The notes under the pieces are model-generated. The model was not told the DNA's origin. It worked only from the letters and a program-made list of their open reading frames with translations, and did not search any database. DNA of 24,118 nt from contig DATFPQ010000117.1 in the NCBI GenBank assembly GCA_035264765.1, positions 1-24,118 of the forward strand. The letters are read 5' to 3'. Below are positions 1 to 7,591 of this stretch, piece after piece. Both the position numbers and the translations under genes were made by a program. Each line of letters opens with the position of its first letter. Positions within the stretch are counted from its first letter, which is position 1. Source of the DNA: DATFPQ01 sp035264765 (lineage in GTDB: Bacteria; Actinomycetota; Actinomycetes; Actinomycetales; Angustibacteraceae).

Positions 1-1591
1 CCGCCGCCTGCAGAAGCGCGCCGGCAGGGCTCGGCAGCACCGCCCACGCCAGCGCGCTCACCGCGACCGCCGCCGCAGCGCCAAGGAGGACGACGACCTG
101 ACGACGCTCGAGGCCGGCGGAACGTCGCAGCCGGACCGCGAGGCTGGTCAGCGCCACGACGGTGCTGACCAGCAGCATCGCCGCGCCGAGCGGGAAGGCG
201 AAGCGCCCGACCGGCTCGGACGTCCACGGCTGGCGATGGCGACCGCGCCCTGGAAGGTCTGCGGGTACAGCGCAGTGCCCGTCGCCAGCAGCACCATCGC
301 GAGGACCGAGGCGGCGACCGCGCGCCGCCACCGGCGACTCACCAGCCGGCCGTCGGGGTAGAGCAGGGGCACCAGGGTCAGCAGCGGCACGAAGGCGGGG
401 ACCCACAGCCAGCTCTGCAGGTGGACGGCCAACCGGGCCGGCGCCGTGGGCTCGTCCGCCAGCACGGCCGCGGAGGTCGTCACGACGGTGAGAGCACCCG
501 GCGGCCCCCATCCCGACGAGCAGCCAACCGAGTCGTCGGCTGCGCCGGCGGCCGGCCAGGACGAGCGCGCCCATCCCGGCATAGCTGGCTCCCACCACGG
601 CGTCGACCGGCGCGTCGGTGGTGGCGAGCACGGGCCAGGACCCCGACCGCACGACAGCGATCAGCGCGGCTCCGGTGGCGACGGCAGACAGGACGGCGAC
701 CGCGACCGCGGGTGACACCGCACGACCGCGCACCCGGGAGGGGTGCGCGATCGTGCTGGCCACGTCGTGCAGGGTAGGCGGCGCAGCGGTGCCGGGGAGG
801 CGATTCACCTGCGACGTCGGCCGCACGAGGACGACGGCGGTGCCCACGACACCCACCAGGAGCGCGAGCAGGGACCAGGTCGTGTTGTCGGTGAAGGCCA
901 GCCGGCCGGCCCCGACGACGGCGGTCCCGACCGTCGTCCACAGTGCGAGCCGACGGGCCGGCGAGACGGCGGCCACCACGCCCAGCAGGACGAGCCCGAG
1001 CGACACCCACGCCATGTCGAAGTAGTGCGCCAGCTGGGTGTGCTCGTCATGGACGTGGTTCTGCCGGCCGACCCGCCCTAGGGCGAAGGGCACGAGCAGG
1101 GCCGTAGCCAGCAGCACGACCGGCGCGACCAGGGGGTCAAGGTCGGCGGTCAGCAGCCGCAGCCGCGGCCGGGTGGGCAGGGCCAGCCAGAGCAGTCCGG
1201 TGCTGACGCAGACGACGACCGCGACGGGCAGCGCCCCGGCGCCGGGAGCCAGGACGGCCGCCACCAGCGCCGCGAGGGCGACCGCCCCGGCGTGCAGGGC
1301 CACGGCCCGGCGACGGCGTCCGGCCGCGCCACCCGGCACGCACGAGGGGCACCAGCCCGGCCAGCCAGACGGCGCAGAGCAGCAGGCCCTGCCCGGTGAC
1401 CTGGTGGAAGCGGTGGTCGGCCTCGGTGCCGGTGAGCAGCTGGAGAACCGTGGTGGTGCCCCAGACCGTGGGGAGCGCGCAGGACAGCAGCGTGGCGGCG
1501 CCGAGGGCCAGCCGGCGACCGATGCCGGGCCCGGACCTGGTGCGGACGTCGAGTCCCGACCTGGTCCGGACGTCGGACCCCGAACGGACAT
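1..1591 (-). pseudogene. Frameshifted polytopic membrane protein / sensor-kinase N-terminal region, left part cut off
   Basis: On the minus strand a membrane protein can be read only by changing frame. From about 1530 one frame gives two hydrophobic segments (including GQGLLLCAVWLAGLVPLV). Near 1319 it must move by one base to continue for about 270 codons with six or more membrane segments and no stop. Near 500 (a run of five G) it shifts again to a frame containing LYPDGRL and SRRWRR, typical of the sensor region of actinobacterial NarL-type histidine kinases. Near 237 a third shift leads to WTSEPVGRFAFPLG and ERRQVVVLL up to base 1. No ATG, GTG or TTG lies in frame before the first segment; the ATG at 1591 is in another frame, so a fourth indel is possible. 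The pieces have no internal stops, so this is either a recently broken gene or sequencing error. It may originally have been two genes. The kinase catalytic part would lie left of the window. Confidence 0.6.
1531..1578. repeat. Two tandem copies of a 24-base unit
   Basis: Copies at 1531-1554 and 1555-1578 differ at only about four positions (core GACCTGGT.CGGACGTCG). A weaker third copy may follow from 1579. The unit length is a multiple of three, and read on the minus strand it would encode a repeated DVRTRSG. It lies between the divergent membrane-protein and SDR starts, so it may be promoter or leader DNA rather than coding. Confidence 0.6.
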
Positions 1592-1625
1592 GGCCGGCGG
1601 GCCCCGGGGCTGCCAGGCTTGGCCG

Positions 1626-2399
1626 ATGGCGACGACGGGGAGCCGCACCCGACCGGTGGCCCTGGTGACGGGCGTCGGCCGGACCGCCGGCATCGGCGCA
1701 GCCATCGCGGCCCGGCTGGCGGCGGACGGGTGGGACGTCGCGACCGGGTACTGGGTGCCGTACGACGAACGGATGCCCTGGGGTCACCCCGAGGGGGACG
1801 TCGAGCGGATCTGCGAGCAGCTGAGGGAGGCGGGCTCTCGCACCGTCGCGCTCGCCGAGGACCTGTCCGACGTCGAGGTGCCCGGCCGTCTCTACGACCG
1901 GGCCGAGGCGGCGTTGGGACCAGTCACCGCCCTCGTCCTGTGCCACTGCGAGTCCGTCGACTCCGGCCTGCTCGACACGACCGTCGACAGCTTCGACCGG
2001 CACTACGCGGTCAACGTGCGAGCCACCTGGCTGCTGGTGCGCGAGCTGGCCCGCCGCTTCGTCGGGGAGCCTGGGAAGGGGCGCGTGGTGGCGCTGACCA
2101 GCGACCACACCGCGGGCAACCTGCCGTACGGGGCGACCAAGGGTGCGATGGACCGCATCGTGCTGGCCGCGGCCCGGGAGCTCGCCGGTCGCGGCATCAC
2201 GGCCAACGTGGTCAATCCAGGTCCGGTCGACACCGGCTGGATGACCGAGGAGCTGCGCGAGTGGGCGGTGCGACAGAGCCCACTGGGCCGGCTCGGGCGG
2301 CCCAGTGACACCGCCGACCTGGTGTCGTTCCTGTGCTCGGCGAAGGGCGGTTGGGTCAACGGCCAGCTGCTGTTCTCCGACGGCGGCCTGCACGCGTGA
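1626..2399 (+). CDS. Short-chain dehydrogenase/reductase (SDR)
   Basis: A 257-residue classical SDR, predicted to be a cytosolic NAD(P)(H)-dependent oxidoreductase with a Rossmann fold. The cofactor loop is TGVGRTAGIG (residues 15-24). The tetrad can be assigned as Asn130 (in YAVNVRATW), Ser159 (ALTSD), Tyr168 and Lys172 (YGATK). NPGPVDTGW (198-205) and the C-terminal DGG element (252-254) fit the family. The Ser-to-Tyr spacing is 9 residues instead of the usual 12-13, and the usual NNAG after strand 4 is replaced by CHCES, so it belongs to a divergent SDR branch. The ATG at 1626 is chosen because the domain begins 10 residues later; no strong ribosome-binding site precedes it. Substrate unknown. 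It stands alone, divergent from the broken membrane gene and convergent with the flavoprotein gene. Confidence 0.9.
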   Translation: MATTGSRTRPVALVTGVGRTAGIGAAIAARLAADGWDVATGYWVPYDERMPWGHPEGDVERICEQLREAGSRTVALAEDLSDVEVPGRLYDRAEAALGPVTALVLCHCESVDSGLLDTTVDSFDRHYAVNVRATWLLVRELARRFVGEPGKGRVVALTSDHTAGNLPYGATKGAMDRIVLAAARELAGRGITANVVNPGPVDTGWMTEELREWAVRQSPLGRLGRPSDTADLVSFLCSAKGGWVNGQLLFSDGGLHA

Positions 2400-2513
2400 G
2401 GAGGCCGCGCTGACGGAGGCGCGGGGCCGCGGCGAGCCGGCCCGGCGAGCCGGCAGCGCCGACGCAGGCGCGAGGCCGCGTTGCACACGGGCAATGCCGC
2501 TCGCCGCGCCTGC

Positions 2514-2534
2514 GGACCGCGACACTGGCGGTCC
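2514..2534. terminator. Weak hairpin after the SDR gene
   Basis: GGACCG (2514-2519) and CGGTCC (2529-2534) form a 6-bp stem with a 9-base loop, 115 bases past the SDR stop. There is no T tract. It may be a weak terminator between convergent genes. Confidence 0.3.
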
Positions 2535-2578
2535 TCGGGAGCATCGGCGCCGCTCGTGAGTAAGGCCGCACGTGAGTG

Positions 2579-2660
2579 ACGGCGCGGCAGAATCACGGCG
2601 CGGCACAGCGGCGGCGCGTAGGGGAACGGCGCGGCGCCCAGGTCGCGGCGCGCCTCAGCC
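2579..2660. repeat. Degenerate tandem repeat, about 16-base unit, 5 copies
   Basis: Units starting near 2579, 2595, 2611, 2626 and 2643 share the core ACGGCGCGGC; the first two are nearly identical over the first 11 bases. The array ends just before the stop codon of the flavoprotein gene at 2666, in the space between two convergent genes. No coding role is apparent. Confidence 0.6.
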
Positions 2661-2665
2661 GCAGG

Positions 2666-3919
2666 TCACGGCGTGCCAGCGAGCTCCTGCAGGGGGACGG
2701 CCGGGTCCGCCAAGCGCTCCGGGTCGACCGCGGCGCGGGACAGCACCAGCCGCTCGACCTGGTCGGCGACGTCCCAGATGTTGACGTTCATGCCGGCGAT
2801 CACCCGCCCGCCGGCAAGCCAGAACGCCACGAACTCGCGGGAAGCGAGCCGCCCACGGACGACCACCCGCTCGTACCCCTCCGTCCCGACGTACCCGGTG
2901 TACTCCATCCCCAGGTCGTACTGGTCGGTGAAGAAGTACGGCGGTCGCACGTCCACGGCGTCCTGCCCGAGGATCGAGCGGGCCGCCACGGCGCCCTGGC
3001 GTCGGGCATTCGCCCAGTGCTCGACGCGGACGTGCCGGCCCAGCACCGTCGAGTAGGCGTTGGCGACGTCGCCGGCCGCGAGGATCCTCGGGTCAGTGGT
3101 CCGCAGGTGCGCGTCGACCACCACGCCGCCACTGACCTCCAGCCCTGCCGCCTCGGCGAGCGCCGTCCGCGGGACCACACCCACGCCGACGAGCACGAGA
3201 TTCGCCGGGAGAAGCCTGCCGTCCCGCAGCCGCACGCCGCTCACCCGGCCGTGCGTCCCGGTGAGAGCGGCGACGGCGACACCACAGCGCAGATCGACTG
3301 CGTGCTGCCGGTGCAGGTCGGCGAACATCTGCGCCATCTCCGGGCCGAGCACCCGCAGCAGCGGCAGCCGGTCCTGCTCCAGGACGGTGACGTCCAGCCC
3401 CGCAGCCCGTGCCGCCGCCGCCGTCTCCAGACCGATCCACCCGCCGCCGACGATGACCACCCGTCCCTGGCCCGCCGCAGCCACCTCGGCGAACGCCTCC
3501 CGGATCGCGTCGCTGTCCTCCAGCCGCCGCAGCAGATGGACGCCGTGCAGGTCAGCGCCGTCGACCTCGAGCCGGCGCGGCTCGGCGCCGGTGGCCAGCA
3601 GCAGCTGCTCGTAGCCGCGCCGTTCCCCGTCGGCCAGCACCACCTCGCCCGCCTGCCGGTCGACCGCGGTGACCTCCACCGCGGTCCGCAGCTCTACGTC
3701 GTGCTCGCGGTACCAGCCCTCCGGATGGACGAAAACCTTCTCTCGTTCGGTGCTGCCCTGCAGGTAGCCCTTGGACAGCGGGGGCCGCTCGTAGGGACGG
3801 TGCGGCTCGGCGCCGAGGAGCACCACGCTGCCGGCGAACCCCTCCTCGCGCAGGGTCTGCGCCGCGAAGGCCGCGCACAGCCCCGCACCCACGACGACGA
3901 CGTCGGACGACGGGCTCAT
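2666..3919 (-). CDS. FAD/NAD(P)-dependent ferredoxin-reductase-type oxidoreductase
   Basis: A 417-residue flavoprotein of the pyridine-nucleotide-disulphide oxidoreductase fold, in the group that passes electrons from NAD(P)H to ferredoxins of P450 or dioxygenase systems (rhodocoxin reductase type). Visible motifs: FAD-binding GAGLCA (11-16), RPYERPPLSKGYL (41-53), LLATGAEPRRL (107-117), NAD-binding GGGWIG (158-163), second FAD motif ILAAGDVA (279-286) and EHWANARRQG (300-309), followed by the reductase C-terminal domain. Length and domain order are normal. The ATG at 3919 has AGGAGG 10 bases upstream and a closer GAGG. No ferredoxin, P450 or Rieske oxygenase gene is adjacent, so the electron acceptor is unknown. 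The gene lies downstream of the VOC gene but is separated from it by a strong hairpin, so it is probably transcribed separately. Confidence 0.93.
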   Translation of the reverse strand: MSPSSDVVVVGAGLCAAFAAQTLREEGFAGSVVLLGAEPHRPYERPPLSKGYLQGSTEREKVFVHPEGWYREHDVELRTAVEVTAVDRQAGEVVLADGERRGYEQLLLATGAEPRRLEVDGADLHGVHLLRRLEDSDAIREAFAEVAAAGQGRVVIVGGGWIGLETAAAARAAGLDVTVLEQDRLPLLRVLGPEMAQMFADLHRQHAVDLRCGVAVAALTGTHGRVSGVRLRDGRLLPANLVLVGVGVVPRTALAEAAGLEVSGGVVVDAHLRTTDPRILAAGDVANAYSTVLGRHVRVEHWANARRQGAVAARSILGQDAVDVRPPYFFTDQYDLGMEYTGYVGTEGYERVVVRGRLASREFVAFWLAGGRVIAGMNVNIWDVADQVERLVLSRAAVDPERLADPAVPLQELAGTP

Positions 3920-3983
3920 CTACCTCATGCCTCCTCAGGACCAGCCGGGTTCGGCGGCGGCTCCACGACGGCCGCCGTGGCAC

Positions 3984-4014
3984 CCGGCGCGGCGGCACGA
4001 AGCCGCCGCGCCGG
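3984..4014 (-). terminator. Strong hairpin terminator after the VOC gene
   Basis: CCGGCGCGGCGGC (3984-3996) and GCCGCCGCGCCGG (4002-4014) form a perfect 13-bp all-GC stem with a 5-base loop (ACGAA). It lies about 50 bases past the VOC stop and upstream of the flavoprotein start. There is no U tract, as is common for actinobacterial hairpin terminators. It could also act as a 5' structure of the flavoprotein mRNA if transcription reads through. Confidence 0.65.
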
Positions 4015-4054
4015 ACACCGCACCGTGAGTGACCGCCAGAGCGGTCGGTGTCAG

Positions 4055-4904
4055 CTGGAAACTGTCAGCCGGACAGCTCCTGCATCACCGAGAACGCAGC
4101 ACCCCACGGGTCCTCGACCACGGCAAAGCGGCCGTACGGAGTGTCCATGGGCTCCATGGTGACCTTGCCGCCGCCGGACGTGACCGCTTCCACAGCCTTG
4201 TCCGTCGACGCCACCGAGAAGCACGCCGTCCAGCCCTTCGGCGAGCCCTCCTGGTGCTGACCCAGGCCGCCGAGCGGGGCTTCGCCCGTCGCGAACGTGG
4301 TGTAGCCCTCCGCGCCCTCCACCGGGTCGAAGCGGAAGCCGAACACCTGGCCGTAGAACCTCCTGGCCGCGTCGGCGTCGTCCACCGCCGCCTCGTTCCA
4401 CACCAGGGCGCCCGGCTCGTTGTAGATCCGCACACCCGTGTGCTGACCGGCCTGCCACAGGCCGAACAGGTTGCCCTGGGGGTCCCTGGCGATGACCATC
4501 CGGCCCATCGGGCCGACGTCCATGGGCTCCATGACCACCGTCCCGCCCGCCTCACTGATCCGGCGCGCCGTGGCATCGACGTCGTCCGTGGCGAAGTAGG
4601 TGGTCCAGCTCGGCGGTGCGCTCTGGTCCATCCGGGGCGCCATCCCCGCCGCGGGCAGACCCTTGACCTCGCAGGTCAGGTAACCCCCGTACTCAGGGTC
4701 GCCACCGGTGTACTGCCAGCCGAGCACGTCGGCGTAGAAGGCCTTGGAGGCGTCGATGTCCGCCGCCCCGTAGTCGATCCAGCTCGGCGTCCCTGGCGGC
4801 CAAGCCGTGTCGCGAGTGGGCATGTCTCCTCCTTCTGAAGAGATTCCTCGGGGGTCTGTCTCCCGGTGCTGGCGACCCTGCCACTCGGCACCGACAGTTT
4901 CCAG
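4055..4904. repeat. 12-base inverted repeat pair flanking the VOC gene
   Basis: CTGGAAACTGTC (4055-4066) overlaps the VOC stop codon, and its exact reverse complement GACAGTTTCCAG is at 4893-4904, 70 bases upstream of the VOC start. The arms are less GC-rich than their surroundings. No transposase is present, and the pair could be coincidence. Confidence 0.4.
4065..4823 (-). CDS. Double VOC (glyoxalase-like) domain protein
   Basis: A 252-residue protein made of two vicinal-oxygen-chelate domains. The first runs from about residue 12 to 120 (SWIDYGAADIDASKAFYADV through DPQGNLFGLWQ). The second runs from about 130 to 250 (LVWNEAAVDDADAARRFYGQ through DPWGAAFSVMQ). Both have the EPMD and RDP/EDP-G elements typical of the actinobacterial tandem-VOC family that includes mycobacterial Rv0577. 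The biochemical role of such proteins is mostly undefined; they are often called glyoxalase/bleomycin-resistance proteins, but the metal-ligand set is not obvious here, so I do not assign an enzyme activity. The ATG at 4823 has a very strong ribosome-binding site (AAGGAGGAG, about 4 bases away). It is followed by the hairpin at 3984-4014. Confidence 0.9.
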   Translation of the reverse strand: MPTRDTAWPPGTPSWIDYGAADIDASKAFYADVLGWQYTGGDPEYGGYLTCEVKGLPAAGMAPRMDQSAPPSWTTYFATDDVDATARRISEAGGTVVMEPMDVGPMGRMVIARDPQGNLFGLWQAGQHTGVRIYNEPGALVWNEAAVDDADAARRFYGQVFGFRFDPVEGAEGYTTFATGEAPLGGLGQHQEGSPKGWTACFSVASTDKAVEAVTSGGGKVTMEPMDTPYGRFAVVEDPWGAAFSVMQELSG

Positions 4905-4926
4905 GCCTTCGCCCGCCCGGCTGCCG

Positions 4927-5379
4927 TCACGGCGAGGGCACGAAGCGCACCACCGCCCGGTCCGTGGCCGTGACGTCGGCCGCGGTGACCTGGTGACCGT
5001 CGGCGATGCGCAGCGCGAAGGCCCTCGCAGGCTCACCCGCCGCCCGCAGCCGGTTGATGACGTCGGCCACGAATGCCGGGTCGTCGTCCAGAATGCCCGT
5101 CCCCGGCACGTCGACACCCGCGTGCCGCATCCGCATCGGCGCCCCGCCGGCGAAGTTGGCCCGCCATCTGCGGGGAGTCACCACGTAGACCTGGCCGTCC
5201 AGCTCGTGGAACGAGACGACGGCCTGGTAGGTCCGGCCGGTGCGGCGGCCGGCGAAGGTCAGTAGCGCGAACCCGCGCAGCCACGCCCCCAGCCGCGAGC
5301 GGAGCAGGCCGCGGAGCACCGGGTCGAGCACCCTGAGGAACGCCTCGGGCGGGGAGTCGTCCTCGACGGGACCAGCCAC
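4927..5379 (-). CDS. DUF385 / deazaflavin-dependent nitroreductase-family protein
   Basis: About 150 residues matching the split-barrel family (DUF385) that includes the F420-dependent Ddn nitroreductase of mycobacteria. Diagnostic segments are LLTFAGRRTGRTYQAVVSF (about 40-58), VYVVTPRRWRANFAGGAPMR (about 65-84) and the C-terminal AVVRFVPSP. Members bind flavin-type cofactors, often F420, and reduce quinones or nitro compounds, or protect against oxidative stress; the substrate here is not known. No ATG is suitable. I chose the GTG at 5379, which gives a normal-length protein; an inverted repeat starts at that codon and extends upstream. The gene is separated by about 100 bases from the VOC gene on the same strand and may be co-transcribed with it. 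It diverges from the racemase gene. Confidence 0.8.
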   Translation of the reverse strand: MAGPVEDDSPPEAFLRVLDPVLRGLLRSRLGAWLRGFALLTFAGRRTGRTYQAVVSFHELDGQVYVVTPRRWRANFAGGAPMRMRHAGVDVPGTGILDDDPAFVADVINRLRAAGEPARAFALRIADGHQVTAADVTATDRAVVRFVPSP

Positions 5380-5399
5380 GGTCCCGACCGTAGGGACCG
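5379..5399. promoter_or_regulatory. 7-7-7 inverted repeat at the start of the DUF385 gene
   Basis: CGGTCCC (5379-5385) and GGGACCG (5393-5399) are perfect complements separated by GACCGTA. The repeat touches the proposed GTG start and lies in the divergent promoter space shared with the racemase gene. It could be an operator or a hairpin hiding the start codon; the sequence does not decide between these. Confidence 0.4.
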
Positions 5400-5499
5400 A
5401 GGGCCGGGGTGTCCATGCCCTCCTCGCCGTCTCACGGCTCGCTGGCCTGCGTGCACCAGGCTTCCCGCGACGGCTCGGCCGGTCCGCCAGGATGTCCCC

Positions 5500-6654
5500 G
5501 TGACCGAAGCCGACGCGGTGGGCCCGCTGTCCGGACTGCGCGTCGTCGAGCTCGCGGGCATCGGCCCGGCGCCGTTCGCCGCGATGGTGCTGGCCGACCT
5601 CGGCGCAGACGTCGTGCGGGTCGACCGGCCGGCGTCGGCGGGGGACGCCCACCGCGACCTGGTGAACCGAGGCCGCCGGTCGATCGCGGTGGACCTGAAG
5701 TCCGCCGGGGGCCGCGCCGTGGCCCTGGACCTCGCGGCAGGGGCCGACGTCCTGGTCGAGGGCTTCCGTCCCGGCGTGATGGAGCGGCTCGGCCTCGGTC
5801 CGGAGCCCTGCCTCGAGGCCAACCCGCGCCTGGTCTACGGCCGGATGACCGGCTGGGGGCAGGACGGGCCACAGGCTCAGTACGCCGGCCACGACATCGA
5901 CTTCGTCGCGGTGACCGGGGCGCTGGCCGCGATCGGCCCCGCCGACGGCCCGCCGGCCCCGCCGCTGAACCTGCTCGGCGACCTCGGCGGCGGAGCGATG
6001 GTGTTGGTCAGCGGGGTCCTCGCCGCGCTGCTCGCCGTGGCTCGTGGTGCCCCCGGTCAGGTGGTCGACGCCGCGGTGGTCGACGGCACCGCGCTGCTGA
6101 CGACCTTCGTGCACGCACTACGGGCGCAGGGGCTCTGGTCGGGGACGCGGGGGCACAACGTCCTGGACGGTGGCGCTCCCTACTACGGCGTCTACGAATG
6201 CGCGGACGGCCGCTACCTCGCGGTGGGAGCCCTGGAGCCCGGCTTCTACGCCGAGCTGCTGGAGCGCACGGGGCTGCGGCCGACCGACGACACGGCGCCG
6301 CAGACCCGCGCCGACCCGGCCCGCTGGGCGGCCGGCCGGCGCCAGTGGGCGGCCCTGTTCGCAACCCGTCCCCGGGACGAGTGGTGCCGGATGCTGGCGG
6401 CCAGCGACGCCTGCGTCGCCCCCGTACTCAGCTGGGACGAGGCCCCGGCGCACCCGCAGCTGTCGGCGCGCAGCACCTTCGTCCACCACGACGGCACGCT
6501 GCAGCCCGCCCCCGCACCGCGCTTCTCCGGGACGCCGGCACAGCTTCAGCTGCCACCACCGCGGCCAGGGGAGCACACCGACGAGGTGCTCCGCGAGCTG
6601 GGGCGGACGCCGGACGACGTGGCGCGGCTGCGGGCCGACGGTGCCGTCGCCTAG
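5500..6654 (+). CDS. CoA-transferase family III, probable alpha-methylacyl-CoA racemase
   Basis: A 384-residue protein that matches alpha-methylacyl-CoA racemase (Mtb Mcr type) over its whole length. It starts with the family signature LSGLRVVELAGIGPAPFAAM. The catalytic residues known from Mcr can be placed: His131 in AGHDIDF, Asp161 in NLLGDLGGG and Glu246 in ALEPGFY. A formyl-CoA-transferase would instead use an aspartate nucleophile in a different context, so racemase is the better call. Its role would be inversion of 2-methylacyl-CoA stereochemistry so that branched-chain or sterol side-chain acyl-CoAs can enter beta-oxidation. The GTG at 5500 is chosen because family alignment starts about 8 residues later; an AGGA lies upstream. 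No beta-oxidation genes are adjacent. It is convergent with the MarR gene. Confidence 0.88.
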   Translation: MTEADAVGPLSGLRVVELAGIGPAPFAAMVLADLGADVVRVDRPASAGDAHRDLVNRGRRSIAVDLKSAGGRAVALDLAAGADVLVEGFRPGVMERLGLGPEPCLEANPRLVYGRMTGWGQDGPQAQYAGHDIDFVAVTGALAAIGPADGPPAPPLNLLGDLGGGAMVLVSGVLAALLAVARGAPGQVVDAAVVDGTALLTTFVHALRAQGLWSGTRGHNVLDGGAPYYGVYECADGRYLAVGALEPGFYAELLERTGLRPTDDTAPQTRADPARWAAGRRQWAALFATRPRDEWCRMLAASDACVAPVLSWDEAPAHPQLSARSTFVHHDGTLQPAPAPRFSGTPAQLQLPPPRPGEHTDEVLRELGRTPDDVARLRADGAVA

Positions 6655-6732
6655 CGGTGGCGCCGACTCACGCCGGCACGCGCCCTACGCACGTCCGGCA
6701 GTGTGCAAGCGATCCGCGTGCGTTGACATGCC

Positions 6733-7203
6733 TCATGAGGAAAGCGAGAGGGAGCGTGAGCGATCCAGCAGGCTCAGCATCGCCTTCCGGAAGTCCACGC
6801 GCTGCCGTTCGGTCCACTGCTCGGTGAGCTGCTGGAACACGGCTTCCTGCCACCGGTGAGCCTGATCCAGCATCGTGTGGCCCGCCGCGGTTATCGCCAC
6901 CTCCCGCCGTCGGCCGTCACGGTCTGATGCCTTCAGCTCCAGGTACCCAGTCGCCACGGCGCTCTTGACCAGTCGCGACACGCCGCTCTGGTCGATCCCG
7001 AACTCGTGTGCGACCGCATTGATGGTCGCCGGTTCCCGGCTCCGGACCGATTGCACGGCCTCGACGACGAGCACCAGCCGGCCTTGCTCAGCCGCCCGGG
7101 GATCACCGGACTGAAGCCGCCGGGACCAATGGCGCACGAACTCGAAGAGCACCTCGCCGGGTCCGCGATCGGTTCGAGCATTGGGCTGACCGCTCGTGCT
7201 CAT
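6733..7203 (-). CDS. MarR-family transcriptional regulator
   Basis: A 156-residue winged-helix regulator. The DNA-binding region spans about residues 55-110: INAVAHEFGIDQSGVSRLVK forms the helix-turn-helix and LKASDRDGRRREVAITAAG the beta-wing, with the D-x-R-R basic pattern of MarR proteins. Flanking helices would make the dimer interface. Its ATG overlaps the stop codon of the upstream SnoaL-like gene by 4 bases (ATGA), so the two are probably translationally coupled. MarR proteins usually repress their own operon and respond to small aromatic ligands; the palindrome at 7592-7606 in front of the operon is a plausible operator. Ligand unknown. Confidence 0.92.
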   Translation of the reverse strand: MSTSGQPNARTDRGPGEVLFEFVRHWSRRLQSGDPRAAEQGRLVLVVEAVQSVRSREPATINAVAHEFGIDQSGVSRLVKSAVATGYLELKASDRDGRRREVAITAAGHTMLDQAHRWQEAVFQQLTEQWTERQRVDFRKAMLSLLDRSRSLSLSS

Positions 7204-7580
7204 TCCGTTGCTGCCATCTCGCGGCAGATGTAGGCAAGCTCCAGCGCCGACTTCAGGTCAGCCAGCCGCAACGCGGCGGAGACGCGCTCACCGGTGACTC
7301 GGAAGAGCGTGGCCACCCGGATCGGTGACATGTTCTGCGGCCAGGTGGCATCTTCCTCGACGACCATCAGCCGGTCACTGACCGGATGCCAGGAACGCGG
7401 AGTCAGCTTGATCCCGGACCGCTCCAGCCAGTCCGCGAAGGCAGCAGGGGTGATCGAGCCGGCGCCCTTCGGGCCCAACACCACAACGGGATCGGTGACC
7501 GCCCGCGCGGCTCCGTCCGGGTCACCGTCGTTGACGGTCACATGCCAGCGGTTGATCGCTGCTTCCAGCATGGGCTCCAT
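7200..7580 (-). CDS. SnoaL/NTF2-like small protein
   Basis: A 126-residue protein starting MEPMLEAAINRWHVTVNDGD. The pattern (N-terminal helix, VNDGDPDGAARAVTDPVVV, then a HPVSDRLMVVEEDATWP strand and VATLFRVTGERVSAALRL) is that of the NTF2/SnoaL alpha+beta barrel, whose members are small polyketide cyclases, isomerases or ligand-binding proteins. No specific catalytic residues can be assigned, so function is open. The ATG at 7580 is preferred over the in-frame ATG three codons later (at 7571) because it gives the full first helix. It heads a two-gene unit with the MarR regulator. The LigB-like gene ends 62 bases upstream on the same strand, so read-through from that unit is possible. Confidence 0.75.
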   Translation of the reverse strand: MEPMLEAAINRWHVTVNDGDPDGAARAVTDPVVVLGPKGAGSITPAAFADWLERSGIKLTPRSWHPVSDRLMVVEEDATWPQNMSPIRVATLFRVTGERVSAALRLADLKSALELAYICREMAATE

Positions 7581-7591
7581 GCCTGACACTC

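Noticed and set aside
3920..3928. A start-stop mini-frame (ATG AGG TAG) directly before the flavoprotein ATG
   Set aside because: AGGAGG is only one base from this ATG, too close for initiation, but is suitably placed for the real start, so a regulatory minimal frame is not supported.
2576..4162. A 528-codon plus-strand open frame opposite the flavoprotein gene
   Set aside because: Low-complexity Arg/His/Pro-rich translation; the minus strand encodes a full ferredoxin-reductase-type protein.
5409..6827. A 472-codon plus-strand frame overlapping the racemase gene
   Set aside because: It is out of frame with the racemase, which has all family motifs; the product is Arg/Gly/Pro-rich.
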